From the NCBI RefSeq assembly GCF_037892545.1, contig NZ_JBBKBG010000008.1, positions 1-64,000 on the forward strand: a DNA stretch of 64,000 nt, written 5' to 3'. The notes beneath the pieces are model-generated. The model had not been told where the DNA came from. It worked only from the letters and a program-made list of their open reading frames with translations, and did no database searches. Shown here in pieces: positions 44,471 through 53,941 of this stretch. This stretch comes from Pseudogracilibacillus sp037892545. GTDB taxonomy: Bacteria; Bacillota; Bacilli; Bacillales; Amphibacillaceae. Within the stretch, counting starts at the first letter, position 1; each line of letters starts with the position of its first letter. The position numbers were made by a program, and so were the translations under genes.

Positions 44471-45403
44471 TTATGAAACAAAAATACCGAGCCATATAGC
44501 AATAATGAAGGCAAAGAAGAGAAATAGCTTTTCGGTTTTTGTTATGTCATCTACATCATCTATGTTCATCTTTATTGTCAGATATACACTATAAATGAAA
44601 AGAATTCCTACTCCGATTCCAGCTAACGGTCTTGTAAATGCTATCCAAACGGCTAAAATCCCGATGAACATGAAATATAAAATAGCAGGTGCTTTAGCAG
44701 CTTGGCTACCGAAGATATCTTCCGACCATACGACAGATGTACGTTTGACAGGTTGTGCTTTTCGGTCGGCATGACGATCTGGAATATGATGGACCATAAC
44801 CCAAGCCATACACCATATGGCGTTGACTAGAGCATTTTGCCAAGCCCATAGTGGTATGTGGTCAAGTAAAATCCAAGGTGCCGCAACCCCTAATAATAAC
44901 ATCGTTGGGAATAAACTAAACCATTCTCCAATAAAAGGATAATAGGCTAATTGGAATGGTTTTAATGAATAAGATACAGCACCCCATATTCCAACTAATG
45001 TAAGGATGGCAAACTTAGAATAATCGAGAAAAATGAATAAACCTGTCATAAGTAATAAAAAGATACTAACAGTAATCCCTAATTTGGTTAACGATTGTAC
45101 AGACATTGTTTTTGTCTGTAGTACACGACTCCCTCCTGAAAGAACACCGGGGCTATGCTCGTCCGTTCCAGAATGATAATCAGTCAGATCATTAAAAGTA
45201 TGTGTCAACAGCCCATGTGTTAATAACGTTCCCATTAATAAAATAAATGCAACACTTATAATAGTCATATTTGATACAGAATAATGAAATATGAGCGGTA
45301 GGACAGTTGATAAAATTGCTGCGACACTAGAAAACACCACTGCTATGATTCTTAATAACATTGCAATTCCTTTCATACTTATTGCTGGTTGAGTCGGAAT
45401 CAT
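44471..45403 (-). CDS. UbiA-family prenyltransferase
   Basis: A 310-aa protein with eight to nine helices and both Asp-rich motifs, NDLTDYHSGTDE (about 75) and DRHADRKA (about 215), that hold Mg-prenyl diphosphate. The ATG at 45403 is 9 nt from AAAGG. MenA-like, but the gene stands alone and the aromatic acceptor is unknown. It points toward the riboswitch on the same strand. Confidence 0.82.
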   Translation of the reverse strand: MIPTQPAISMKGIAMLLRIIAVVFSSVAAILSTVLPLIFHYSVSNMTIISVAFILLMGTLLTHGLLTHTFNDLTDYHSGTDEHSPGVLSGGSRVLQTKTMSVQSLTKLGITVSIFLLLMTGLFIFLDYSKFAILTLVGIWGAVSYSLKPFQLAYYPFIGEWFSLFPTMLLLGVAAPWILLDHIPLWAWQNALVNAIWCMAWVMVHHIPDRHADRKAQPVKRTSVVWSEDIFGSQAAKAPAILYFMFIGILAVWIAFTRPLAGIGVGILFIYSVYLTIKMNIDDVDDITKTEKLFLFFAFIIAIWLGIFVS

Positions 45404-45412
45404 TTTAATCAT

Positions 45413-45724
45413 CCTTTCGATTACTTAGTAATTTCTTTGTATCCATAGTATGGCTAGTATTCACATCGTTTATAACGAGGGATATCATATTGATGACAAA
45501 CTTTTCAACACGATAGTTCAATCAAATGAAATGTTTGTGTCGAAATAAAATTACTGCCACCCTATTTTAAAAATGGAATCGGAGCTTTGTATGTTACAAT
45601 AAATAAATATTAAGATGAAAATTTGAGTCTTCATAAAACATCGACTTTTATCAGAATCGTATTACATTCGATAAACCTAAATAAAAATAAATTTACACAC
45701 TATTTTACGTGAAAAGGGAGGAGT
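45413..45724. other. divergent promoter region, nothing specific seen
   Basis: About 310 AT-rich bases between the UbiA gene and the DUF418 gene. No ORF, terminator or obvious operator. Confidence 0.4.
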
Positions 45725-46954
45725 ATGTTGAAAAATTATTTGTCAGAATCATCTCCTATATCTTCAAATGAACGAATTGTTTCTTTAGATATTATAAGAG
45801 GCTTTGCATTGTTTGGGATTTTATTAGTAAATATGCCGCTATTTCAAACACCAAAATTAGTGGAAGAGTTGTATATGATTTCACCTGAATTAAGCGGTAT
45901 AGATCAATTTGCAAGAATGATGTTAGATGTGTTTGTGGAGACGAAGTTTTTTGCGATTTTTTCTATATTGTTTGGAATAGGATTTTATATTTTTATGCAA
46001 CGAGCGGAAGAAAAAAGCACATTTTATTATCGACTATACTCACGGAGATTAATTGCGTTGGGTGTATTCGGCTTTTTGCATCTTGTCTTTTTCTGGTATG
46101 GAGACATCTTGTTACGGTATGCACTAGCAGGTTTCTTTTTAATATTCTTTTATAAAAGAAAGGAAAAAACAATCCTTATTTGGATTTTGTCCTTTGTATG
46201 TTTGCTCTTTGGATTACTTACATTCAGTTTTTTTGCCCCAACGGAAGAAATGGAACAACAAATAACTAACTTGCAAATGGAAGGAGCACCAAAGGTAGCA
46301 GAAGCAATTGATATTTATAATAATGGCAGTTATACAGAGTGGTTGTCTTATCGTTTTACAGAAGAAGTAATTCCTGTATTAATCAATATGCCATTTTCTA
46401 TTATTACCCCATTGTTTTATTTTTTAATTGGTTTATATATAGCGAAAAAAGGAATATTGACTGATTTTCACACGCATAAGCAGTTTATTACACGTGTATG
46501 GTTGATTAGTTTATTAGTAAGTATTCCATTAAGTGTAGGGATTATTATTTTACACTTAAATGTAATAGATGTAGGAGTATTAAACGATCAAATATTAGAA
46601 GTATTATTACTTGCTAGTGGATTAAGCTTGTCATTTTTTTATATAGCAACAATTCTTTTATTACTTGAAAAAGAAAAATGGAAAAGAATATTGCATCCAT
46701 TACATTATGTCGGGAAAATGGCATTAACAAATTATATAATGCAAACCTTTATAGGGGTCGGCATTTTTACGGGATTGGGGCTGTTTGGAGAATTACACTT
46801 ATGGTTAGGAATAGTGATTAGTTTCCTCGTATTCCCACTTCAAATCCTTTTCAGCTTCCTATGGTTGCAACATTTCCGTTTCGGACCATTAGAATGGATT
46901 TGGCGCTCCATCACATATGGTCAATTCCAATCGATAAGAATAAATAAATCATAA
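45725..46954 (+). CDS. DUF418 (YeiB-like) membrane protein
   Basis: A 409-aa protein with about nine to ten helices, beginning with the RIVSLDIIRGFALFGILLVN motif and ending in a DUF418 domain (GPLEWIWRSITYGQFQSIR). The start is ATG 45725 or the adjacent TTG 45728 after GGGAGGAG. The family resembles acyltransferase-3/heparan-N-acetyltransferase membrane proteins; substrate unknown. The last codons are part of a long inverted repeat. Confidence 0.82.
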   Translation: MLKNYLSESSPISSNERIVSLDIIRGFALFGILLVNMPLFQTPKLVEELYMISPELSGIDQFARMMLDVFVETKFFAIFSILFGIGFYIFMQRAEEKSTFYYRLYSRRLIALGVFGFLHLVFFWYGDILLRYALAGFFLIFFYKRKEKTILIWILSFVCLLFGLLTFSFFAPTEEMEQQITNLQMEGAPKVAEAIDIYNNGSYTEWLSYRFTEEVIPVLINMPFSIITPLFYFLIGLYIAKKGILTDFHTHKQFITRVWLISLLVSIPLSVGIIILHLNVIDVGVLNDQILEVLLLASGLSLSFFYIATILLLLEKEKWKRILHPLHYVGKMALTNYIMQTFIGVGIFTGLGLFGELHLWLGIVISFLVFPLQILFSFLWLQHFRFGPLEWIWRSITYGQFQSIRINKS

Positions 46955-46971
46955 TTATTTATTCTTATCGA
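46931..46971. terminator. 17-bp perfect inverted repeat over the DUF418 stop codon
   Basis: TCGATAAGAATAAATAA pairs with TTATTTATTCTTATCGA around a 7-nt loop that contains the end of the stop codon. No T-run follows, so termination is uncertain. Confidence 0.5.
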
Positions 46972-47006
46972 ATGATAATGAGTCATGTTAAAAGTAAATC
47001 TTTGAT

Positions 47007-47174
47007 TTGCAAGAATGCGCCCTAAAGTTGCAAGAATATGACTCAAAGTTGCAAGAATATACCCCAAAGTTGCAAGAATATGGCCCGAGGTTGCAAGAAT
47101 GTGCCTAGAAGTTGCAAGAATATACCCCAAAGTTGCAAGAATCCGGGTCAAAGTTGCAAGAATGTGCCCGAAGT
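47007..47174. repeat. 21-bp tandem repeat array, eight copies
   Basis: Eight units of the form TTGCAAGAAT-(7-8 variable)-AAG at exact 21-bp steps (starts 47007, 47028, 47049, 47070, 47091, 47112, 47133, 47154). The TTGCAAGAAT core is invariant. A ninth, eroded unit may follow. The minus strand reads through as an ILATLGY-like heptapeptide repeat, which I take as a by-product of the 21-bp period. Confidence 0.9.
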
Positions 47175-47252
47175 TTCAATAACTAGCTAATTCAATTTAT
47201 TTCGTTGATAATAAATAGTGGGAACGATATACAAAGAAATGGAGTATATACA

Positions 47253-48989
47253 TTGAAAACAGATACGAAAAAATCGAATAATTTTATACAACTGATTAAA
47301 GATACGAAACCATCTATTTGGATGATTTCGGTTGCAGTTTTTTTAAGTGTTATCAACACATTAGTTGGTTTAGTCATTCCTTTAGTCACGAAAACACTTG
47401 TAGATACATTATCGTTTACAAATATTGATTATCGAATAATTTTGCTATTGATTGTGGCATTTGTCGGTCAAGCAGTTGCAGGTGGTGTGTCCGTGTATTT
47501 ATTAAGTGTCATCGGTCAACATATCGTCGCACAATTAAGGGTCCGATTATGGGATAAACTAATTGTGCTTCCTGTAGCGTTTTATGACAAATTTCGTTCC
47601 AACGAAATGGTTAGTAGAATGATTAATGATACGGCTGTTTTAAAAGGACTTATTACAGATCATTTAATCAGTTTTTTCACTGGGATGATTTCCATGGTCG
47701 GTGCAATCATTATTTTATTATTCATTGATTGGCAAATGACGCTTGTTTTATTTATTGCTGTACCGCTAATGGTTTTTATTTTAATTCCTTTAGGCAGAAA
47801 AATGCGGACGATATCTCGAGAATTACAGCATCATACAGCACAATTTACCGCTTATATTAGTCAAATATTAGGGGATATTCGATTAGTGAAAGTATCCAAT
47901 GCAGAAAAGAATGAGCGAGTAAATGCAAGGAAAGAAATTGATGTTTTATTTCAATTCGGTAAAAAAGAAGGGAAAGTACAAGCATTAGTTGCACCACTCG
48001 TTTCCTTTGTTATGATGTCCTTACTCGTTGTTATTATCGGTTATGGAGGAATGCGAGTCGCAACAGGCGATATTACACCAGGTGGGCTTGTTGCATTCAT
48101 TTTATACATGTTCCAAATTATGTTGCCATTAGCACAATTCTCAAGATTTTTTACAGAGTTACAAAAAGCAAAAGGTGCAACAGAACGAATTATGATGATT
48201 TTAGAAGAACCGGTTGAATCATTAACCGACGGAAAAGAACAATTTCATATAAACCAGCCGATTACAATAAAAAATGTTTCTTTTGCTTATGAAACGACGG
48301 AAGAAATTTTGCAAAATATATCCTTTACTGCACATCCTGGCACAGTGACAGCAATTGTGGGACCGAGTGGAAGTGGAAAGACAACATTATTTTCACTGTT
48401 GGAAAGGTTCTATGATCCAACGGAAGGGGATATATATGTAGGGGAGGATTCGCTTCGTACATTATCTTTAACGACATGGAGGAAGCAAATTGGTTATGTG
48501 TCACAGGAAAACCCGATTATTGCAGGAACTATTTTAGAAAATATTACTTTCGGGCTTGAAGAAATTCCATCTAAAGAAAAAATAGAAGAAGCATTACAAA
48601 TGGCGTATGCAAAAGAGTTTGTCAATGAATTACCAAATGGTATCGATACAGAAGTAGGGGAGAGAGGTATTAAGTTATCTGGTGGACAAAGACAACGAAT
48701 TGGCATAGCTAGGGCACTGCTACGTGATCCACAAGTACTTATGTTAGATGAGGCGACATCAAGTTTAGATTCTAAGTCAGAAATTGAAGTTCAAAAGGCG
48801 TTAGATAATTTAATGAAAGGGCGCACGACATTTGTTATTGCCCATCGTTTATCAACCATTATGGATGCTCATCATATTATTTTTTTAGATAAAGGTGTGA
48901 TTACTGGGGCTGGAACACATGAAGAATTAATGGAATCACATGTATTGTATAAGGAATTTACAAAACAACAATTAAAATTAGATATGTAG
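47253..48989 (+). CDS. bmrA: multidrug ABC exporter BmrA-like
   Basis: A 578-aa half-transporter: six-helix membrane domain (about 20-310) and ATPase domain with Walker A GPSGSGKTTLFSLLERFYDP near 385, signature LSGGQRQRIGIARALL near 490, Walker B VLMLDEATSSLD and H-loop AHRLST. Very close in layout to B. subtilis BmrA/YvcC (589 aa). The TTG at 47253 is 8 nt from GGAG; an in-frame upstream start at 47205 lacks an RBS. Works as a homodimer. Confidence 0.88.
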   Translation: MKTDTKKSNNFIQLIKDTKPSIWMISVAVFLSVINTLVGLVIPLVTKTLVDTLSFTNIDYRIILLLIVAFVGQAVAGGVSVYLLSVIGQHIVAQLRVRLWDKLIVLPVAFYDKFRSNEMVSRMINDTAVLKGLITDHLISFFTGMISMVGAIIILLFIDWQMTLVLFIAVPLMVFILIPLGRKMRTISRELQHHTAQFTAYISQILGDIRLVKVSNAEKNERVNARKEIDVLFQFGKKEGKVQALVAPLVSFVMMSLLVVIIGYGGMRVATGDITPGGLVAFILYMFQIMLPLAQFSRFFTELQKAKGATERIMMILEEPVESLTDGKEQFHINQPITIKNVSFAYETTEEILQNISFTAHPGTVTAIVGPSGSGKTTLFSLLERFYDPTEGDIYVGEDSLRTLSLTTWRKQIGYVSQENPIIAGTILENITFGLEEIPSKEKIEEALQMAYAKEFVNELPNGIDTEVGERGIKLSGGQRQRIGIARALLRDPQVLMLDEATSSLDSKSEIEVQKALDNLMKGRTTFVIAHRLSTIMDAHHIIFLDKGVITGAGTHEELMESHVLYKEFTKQQLKLDM

Positions 48990-49003
48990 ATGAATTGAAA
49001 CAA

Positions 49004-49045
49004 AAAAGAACATTTTAGTACAAAATTATACTAAAATGTTCTTTT
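49004..49045. terminator. bidirectional terminator between bmrA and the MFS gene
   Basis: AAAAGAACATTTTAGTA pairs with TACTAAAATGTTCTTTT (17 bp) around an 8-nt loop, with A and T runs at either side of convergent genes. Confidence 0.88.
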
Positions 49046-49048
49046 ATT

Positions 49049-50242
49049 TTAATGTTTGAAAAATGCGAAACTACCATCTTCGCTTTCGTGTTTTACCCAT
49101 GTTATCAACATTAATATACCTGACATGATGAGTAAAGAACTTGTGACAAAGAAAATAGATGCCATCCCATAAGAAGCGGCAAGTAACCCACCTAATGCAG
49201 GTCCAATCATATTTCCTAAAAAGCGCAAGCTCGTATTATATCCAAGTACTTCACCTTGCATAGATAATGGTGCTTCTAAGCGAATATACGCGATTCTTGT
49301 CGGAACAATTCCACCAATTGCAATCCCAAGAATGAATCGTAAGAAAATTAATTGATATATATTTGTTACGAATGCCCCAGGGAAATACGCGATTCCTGCA
49401 AGTAATAATAAACTTATTAATATTTTTGTATGTCCATACTTATCCCCAAGTTTTCCCCAATATCTCGCTAAAAATAAACTACCAAGACCAGCGACTGAGA
49501 AAGTTAAACCGGAATAAAATGCAATATTTTCTGGACCGTTAATTTCAATCACATATAATGATAAAATAGGTTGAATACTAAAGTGTGCAACTTGCACTAA
49601 TGTAGAAGTTAACATCACTATTAACAAGACTGGATGTCCGATAATATGTTGTATCACTTCTTTTGAGGAGTAAGAACGTCTATCTTTGACGTCCGAGATT
49701 TTCAATTGTAATTCCTTTATGCCAAATTTGACGATAAAGGCAGATAAGAAGATTGATATGGAGACTAATTGAAACGTTGCTCCGTAACCGATATTATCTG
49801 CAATGACTCCACCAAATAGTGGTCCCATTAGCGTACCCGTTACACTCGCCGTTTGTAATGTACCTAAAATTTTTCCTGCTGTTTTTTTCGGTGTTTGTGT
49901 CGAAATAAACGCTTGTGACATTGGGATGAAACCTGTAAATATTCCCATGAAAAAACGTAACATAAATAATTGAAAAATCGATGTTGCAAAACCCATTAAT
50001 AAGACAGATAAACCTAAACCAGTTGCCGATATAATTAAAATATTTTTACGACCATATTTATCCCCAATTTTTCCCCATATAGGTGAAAAAATAAATGCAG
50101 TCACGAATGTTACCCCAAAGATTAATCCGGACCATGTTTGCACATAACTTTCTGTAAAATTTCCGAGTGACTCAATATACAACGAAATAAACGGGAGAAT
50201 CATCGTCATACTACTCGCAATAAAAAAGTTCGCAAACCACAT
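49049..50242 (-). CDS. MFS drug-efflux transporter
   Basis: 397 aa, twelve helices, DHA1-type major facilitator with motif A twice (GKIGDKYGRKNIL near 60 and GKLGDKYGHTKIL near 255). The start is uncertain: ATG 50242 has no RBS, and in-frame codons continue upstream (YQENVVRRNVTI) in a way that looks like the true N-terminus of such pumps, but no ATG, GTG or TTG follows the possible RBS GAGAGAAG. The start codon may be mutated or non-canonical. Substrate unknown. Confidence 0.82.
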   Translation of the reverse strand: MWFANFFIASSMTMILPFISLYIESLGNFTESYVQTWSGLIFGVTFVTAFIFSPIWGKIGDKYGRKNILIISATGLGLSVLLMGFATSIFQLFMLRFFMGIFTGFIPMSQAFISTQTPKKTAGKILGTLQTASVTGTLMGPLFGGVIADNIGYGATFQLVSISIFLSAFIVKFGIKELQLKISDVKDRRSYSSKEVIQHIIGHPVLLIVMLTSTLVQVAHFSIQPILSLYVIEINGPENIAFYSGLTFSVAGLGSLFLARYWGKLGDKYGHTKILISLLLLAGIAYFPGAFVTNIYQLIFLRFILGIAIGGIVPTRIAYIRLEAPLSMQGEVLGYNTSLRFLGNMIGPALGGLLAASYGMASIFFVTSSLLIMSGILMLITWVKHESEDGSFAFFKH

Positions 50243-50400
50243 TATTGTGACATTCCGACGTACTACATTCTCTTGATATACGATAAATAAACACTTCTCT
50301 CTTTTTTATTTTCTATATATAGTATAACGGATCTATCTTGCAATCGTAAGTTATCTGCTCATAAACATTGTTATGGCGCAGTTTGTGGAAACGCTATCCT

Positions 50401-50770
50401 CTATACGTAATATAGATGAAAGTGCTTCACGATGTTCATGATTTGAACCTCTTTTTGGAGCCATTGCTCATACATTTCTTTTACAGATAACCCAATGTTT
50501 TCTCAATTGGTTAGTATCATATATAACATGTAATTGGAAAATGTGTATCTTACTTGTTCGCCAAATTCATTCGTATACCAGTGCATACGTACTTCCATCG
50601 AATCTATTCGTTTTGGATTCTTAGCAGATACAGTTGTAACAATCGAAGGATCAATTAATTCATCTAATTTAAATTTCATTTGTTCGCAAAATATTTGGTC
50701 CAAAACCAAATAAGGAATAGGCATTAAGTGAAGCAATAATGCGTAGTGTAGTGATTGCTTTACTCCAACT
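50401..50770 (-). pseudogene. broken gene of unknown family
   Basis: From about 50755 one frame reads VKQSLHYALLLHLMPIPYLV and continues to YTFSNYMLYMILTN, then TGA (50503-50505), then ENIGLSVKEMYEQWLQKEVQ and on to a stop at 50401-50403. Upstream, a different frame reads CDWGNLIEKLE. So there is at least one frameshift and one nonsense codon. The family was not recognised. The remainder of 50243-50943 shows no other gene. Confidence 0.6.
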
Positions 50771-50943
50771 TTTCAATTAAATTTCCCCAATCGCAATATT
50801 GTATTTTAAGACTTGAGACTGTCCCTACATCACGAATACTGGTATTATTGATAATTATAGATTATTTTACAGACAAATGTTGAGATAATAAAAGAAATCT
50901 ATCATAATAGACGAGGGTATATTAGTAGTATGAGGTGATTGTA

Positions 50944-51963
50944 GTGAGAAAGATAGGACGTAATGAGCCATGTCCTTGTGGAAGTGGATTAAAATATAAA
51001 AAATGCTGTTTGAAGAAGAATGTTATTCCATTTAGTCCTGAACAGTTAGATGAACAACTAATCGATCTATCTACAGAAATGATCGAGTATGGTTTAAAGT
51101 CATATAAAGATAAAATTAATGAAGCATTAACTAAATATGGAAATATGTATGGCATCGGTGAAAAAACAGAAGATAAAGATCATTTTATTGCTTTAAGTTT
51201 GCCGTGGATTTTAATTCATGAACGAATGATAGACGGTCAAACAATTTATGAGCAATTTGTACATGAGAAAATGGATACAATCGAGCATGATACGATTAAA
51301 AAAGCATTGCATAATTGGAAAGATGCTAGTTCATCTTTTTATGAAATAGTGAGTATAGAAAATAAAGAAAAAAATTATATTAGCATTCAAAACGTCTTAA
51401 CAGAAAAAAAGCATACGATTCAAATTAAGGCGATTACAGAGGAAAACATCGGAAACTTTATCGTTGGAACATTGCTTCAAGCTGTAGAAGCAGATCATTT
51501 TCTATATGCATCTATTGGACTTCCAGCAGAGATGAAAGATTGGATAGATGAACAAAAGAACGATGAAAACGTAACTGTAGCACAAATGAACGAGCATTAT
51601 ATTCGTTTAATCGCATCGTTTATTCAACCGCCTATAGAAAAGGTCGTCTGGGAAGAGCCAATTTACGAAACGGTTGCAAGTGAATTCGTATCGAATATGG
51701 AGGAGAAAGGGACGGACAAAGAAATGATTGAAAAGGTCGTTTCATTCTGGCATTATTATAGCTCCAAACATCGTCCGATTATTCGAAAAGAAGCAGGGTA
51801 CATAGCCGCATTAGATTATTTACTGCATCAAGGTTTTGCCAAAGATGATCGTGTCACACAAAAAGGGCTAGCGGAAACGTATGGAGTTTCTAGTACGACG
51901 ATTTCCGGACACTTTCATAAATTTGTAGCCGAAATGGAAGTATCGAGTGAAGAGAAAGTTTAA
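50944..51963 (+). CDS. SEC-C motif protein with C-terminal helix-turn-helix
   Basis: A 339-aa cytosolic protein. It starts with a complete SEC-C zinc motif (RNEPCPCGSGLKYKKCCLKK), the module that ends SecA and many other proteins. A long unassigned middle part follows, then a C-terminal HTH-like segment (VTQKGLAETYGVSSTTISGH). The GTG at 50944 is 6 nt from GAGGTGA. A role in nucleic-acid or ribosome-related regulation is possible but unproven. Confidence 0.75.
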   Translation: MRKIGRNEPCPCGSGLKYKKCCLKKNVIPFSPEQLDEQLIDLSTEMIEYGLKSYKDKINEALTKYGNMYGIGEKTEDKDHFIALSLPWILIHERMIDGQTIYEQFVHEKMDTIEHDTIKKALHNWKDASSSFYEIVSIENKEKNYISIQNVLTEKKHTIQIKAITEENIGNFIVGTLLQAVEADHFLYASIGLPAEMKDWIDEQKNDENVTVAQMNEHYIRLIASFIQPPIEKVVWEEPIYETVASEFVSNMEEKGTDKEMIEKVVSFWHYYSSKHRPIIRKEAGYIAALDYLLHQGFAKDDRVTQKGLAETYGVSSTTISGHFHKFVAEMEVSSEEKV

Positions 51964-51981
51964 AGAATTAGGAAGTTTATT

Positions 51982-52018
51982 ACTACCCTTTCTAAAATGA
52001 TAGAAAGGGTAGTTTTTA
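51982..52018 (+). terminator. intrinsic terminator
   Basis: ACTACCCTTTCT pairs perfectly with AGAAAGGGTAGT (12 bp) around AAAATGAT, followed by TTTTT. Confidence 0.88.
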
Positions 52019-52137
52019 TGTTGAAATGTAAAATTATGATAGTTTCTTTCGTGAAGATTTTGTATAATGACACATATACCAAAAAATGATTCATGATTCA
52101 GTTAACTGATATTGAAAAAGTGAAAGGGGTTACTCTT

Positions 52138-52425
52138 GTGGAAAAAGGCAAAAAACAAGACCCACGTTTTAAAATTGCCCATCGGGAGGCAATCATTGGT
52201 TGCATATTAGCAATTATAAATTTTGCTTGGTGGTATGGCTTTGCATATGGGTTAGGATCAAAACCACCTGAACAATATACGTATATATTAGGGTTTCCGG
52301 CATGGATTTTTTTCAGTCTTATTTTAGGCACACTTTTAATGATTGTCCTCGTATGGATTGTCGTAAAGTTTGTATTAACAGACATTCCATTAGATGATGC
52401 AGAAAATGAGGTGGACCATAAATGA
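52138..52425 (+). CDS. yhdT: YhdT-family membrane protein
   Basis: 95 aa, two helices (about 18-38 and 58-82), DUF997/YhdT type. The GTG at 52138 follows AAAGGGG; an upstream ATG at 52093 has no RBS. It overlaps panF by 4 nt (ATGA), the usual YhdT-PanF pairing, and is presumably an accessory subunit of the symporter. Confidence 0.85.
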   Translation: MEKGKKQDPRFKIAHREAIIGCILAIINFAWWYGFAYGLGSKPPEQYTYILGFPAWIFFSLILGTLLMIVLVWIVVKFVLTDIPLDDAENEVDHK

Positions 52426-53885
52426 ATTGGGTCGTTATCACACCGTTGTTTTTATTTTTAGTCATTATATTTTTAATCGGTATTTGGTCCAACCGCAAAC
52501 TTGGAAAAGCAGAATCATTTGTAAGTGATTATTTTTTAGGAAGTAGAGAATTCGGAGGTTTAATGCTTGCGATGACGATGGTGGCTACATATGGTAGTGC
52601 GTCTAGCTTTTTAGGTGGGCCAGGAGCCGCATATACGAAAGGTTTTGGTTGGGTATTACTTGCGATGACACAAGTGGCAACAGGTTATTTTGTGCTTTTA
52701 GTGTTAGGGAAAAAATTCGCAATCGTTGCCCGAAGATTTCATGCTGTCACATTGATTGATTTTTTAAAAGAACGATATAAAAGTTCTGTCATTGTAATCA
52801 TTTCAGCGATTAGTATTATCGTATTTTTATTCTCAGCAATGGCGGCACAATGGGTCGGTGGAGCTTATTTAATTCAGTCGTTAACGAATTTAAGCTACAT
52901 TTCAGCATTGTTTATCTTTACGGTTTCGGTATTAGTATATGTCGTTGTCGGGGGATTTCGGGCAGTCGTTATAACGGATGCAGTACAAGGGATCGTCATG
53001 GTCGGTGGAACTATTATGCTCCTTATAGCGGTTATTATTGCTGGTGGTGGCTTATCGAATTTATTCGCTGATTTAGTAGCAATCAATCCAAATTTAATTA
53101 CCCCATTTGGAGAAGATGGAAATTTAACTTCTGCTTATGTATCTTCTTATTGGATTTTAGTAGGGGTGGGGGTAATTGGATTACCACAAATCGCTGTTCG
53201 TGCGATGGCGTATCGTGATTCGAAAGCGATGCACCGTGCCATTTTAATCGGTACCATTGTTGTTGGAATTATTATGTTAGGGATGCATTTAATTGGAGTA
53301 TTTGCTCGTCCAGTATTACCTGGAATTGACGTAGCAGACCAAGTGATTCCACTCGTTGCATTAGAAGTACTCCCACCATGGTTAGCTGGGGTATTATTGG
53401 CAGCACCGATGGCCGCTATTATGTCGACAGTAGATTCATTGCTTATTTTAGTGAGTTCCTCTGTCGTAAAAGATGTATATTTAAACTACATCAAACCGAA
53501 AGCATCTGAAAAGGAAATTAAAAGAGTGAGTGTTGCGGTGACAGCAATAATAGGAGTAGTTGCCTTTATTTTAGCAATTAGTCCACCAGATTTACTCATC
53601 TTTTTAAATTTATTTGCATTTGGTGGGTTAGAAGCGGCATTTATTTGGCCGATTGTATTCGGGCTATATTGGAAATATGCGAACAAACATGGCGCAATCG
53701 CTTCGATGCTCGTTGGGATTATCTCATATATTGTGATTTATCAATATAATAGTATGTATGGTGATTTACTAGGTGTACATGCTGTAACGATTCCAGTAGC
53801 ATTATCATTTGTCGTATTTATTGTTGTTAGTTTATTATTTAAAACAGAAGCATATGAGTTTCCGTCTACAACAAATCCAAATTAA
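52422..53885 (+). CDS. panF: sodium/pantothenate symporter PanF
   Basis: 487 aa, 13 helices, sodium-solute symporter family, with YFLGSREFGGLMLAMTMVAT and GGFRAVVITDAVQGIVM as in PanF. It imports pantothenate, the coenzyme A precursor. Coupled to yhdT and followed by a terminator. Confidence 0.88.
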   Translation: MNWVVITPLFLFLVIIFLIGIWSNRKLGKAESFVSDYFLGSREFGGLMLAMTMVATYGSASSFLGGPGAAYTKGFGWVLLAMTQVATGYFVLLVLGKKFAIVARRFHAVTLIDFLKERYKSSVIVIISAISIIVFLFSAMAAQWVGGAYLIQSLTNLSYISALFIFTVSVLVYVVVGGFRAVVITDAVQGIVMVGGTIMLLIAVIIAGGGLSNLFADLVAINPNLITPFGEDGNLTSAYVSSYWILVGVGVIGLPQIAVRAMAYRDSKAMHRAILIGTIVVGIIMLGMHLIGVFARPVLPGIDVADQVIPLVALEVLPPWLAGVLLAAPMAAIMSTVDSLLILVSSSVVKDVYLNYIKPKASEKEIKRVSVAVTAIIGVVAFILAISPPDLLIFLNLFAFGGLEAAFIWPIVFGLYWKYANKHGAIASMLVGIISYIVIYQYNSMYGDLLGVHAVTIPVALSFVVFIVVSLLFKTEAYEFPSTTNPN

Positions 53886-53887
53886 AA

Positions 53888-53937
53888 GAAACCTCCATAC
53901 GAGTAAACATCAGCTTTTACCCGGATGGAGGTTTTTA
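53888..53937. terminator. bidirectional terminator
   Basis: AAACCTCCAT pairs with ATGGAGGTTT; A and T runs on both sides serve panF and the convergent reductase gene. Confidence 0.8.
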
Positions 53938-53941
53938 TAGT

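Noticed and set aside
46921..47151. Minus-strand ORF with ILATLGY heptapeptide repeats
   Set aside because: A 21-bp tandem array must read as a heptapeptide repeat in any open frame. There is no RBS or signal peptide, and the rest of the frame is the antisense of the DUF418 3' end.
47007..47174. Possible CRISPR array
   Set aside because: The repeat core is about 10 bp with 7-8 bp of partly repeated spacer, far below CRISPR unit lengths, and no cas genes are present.
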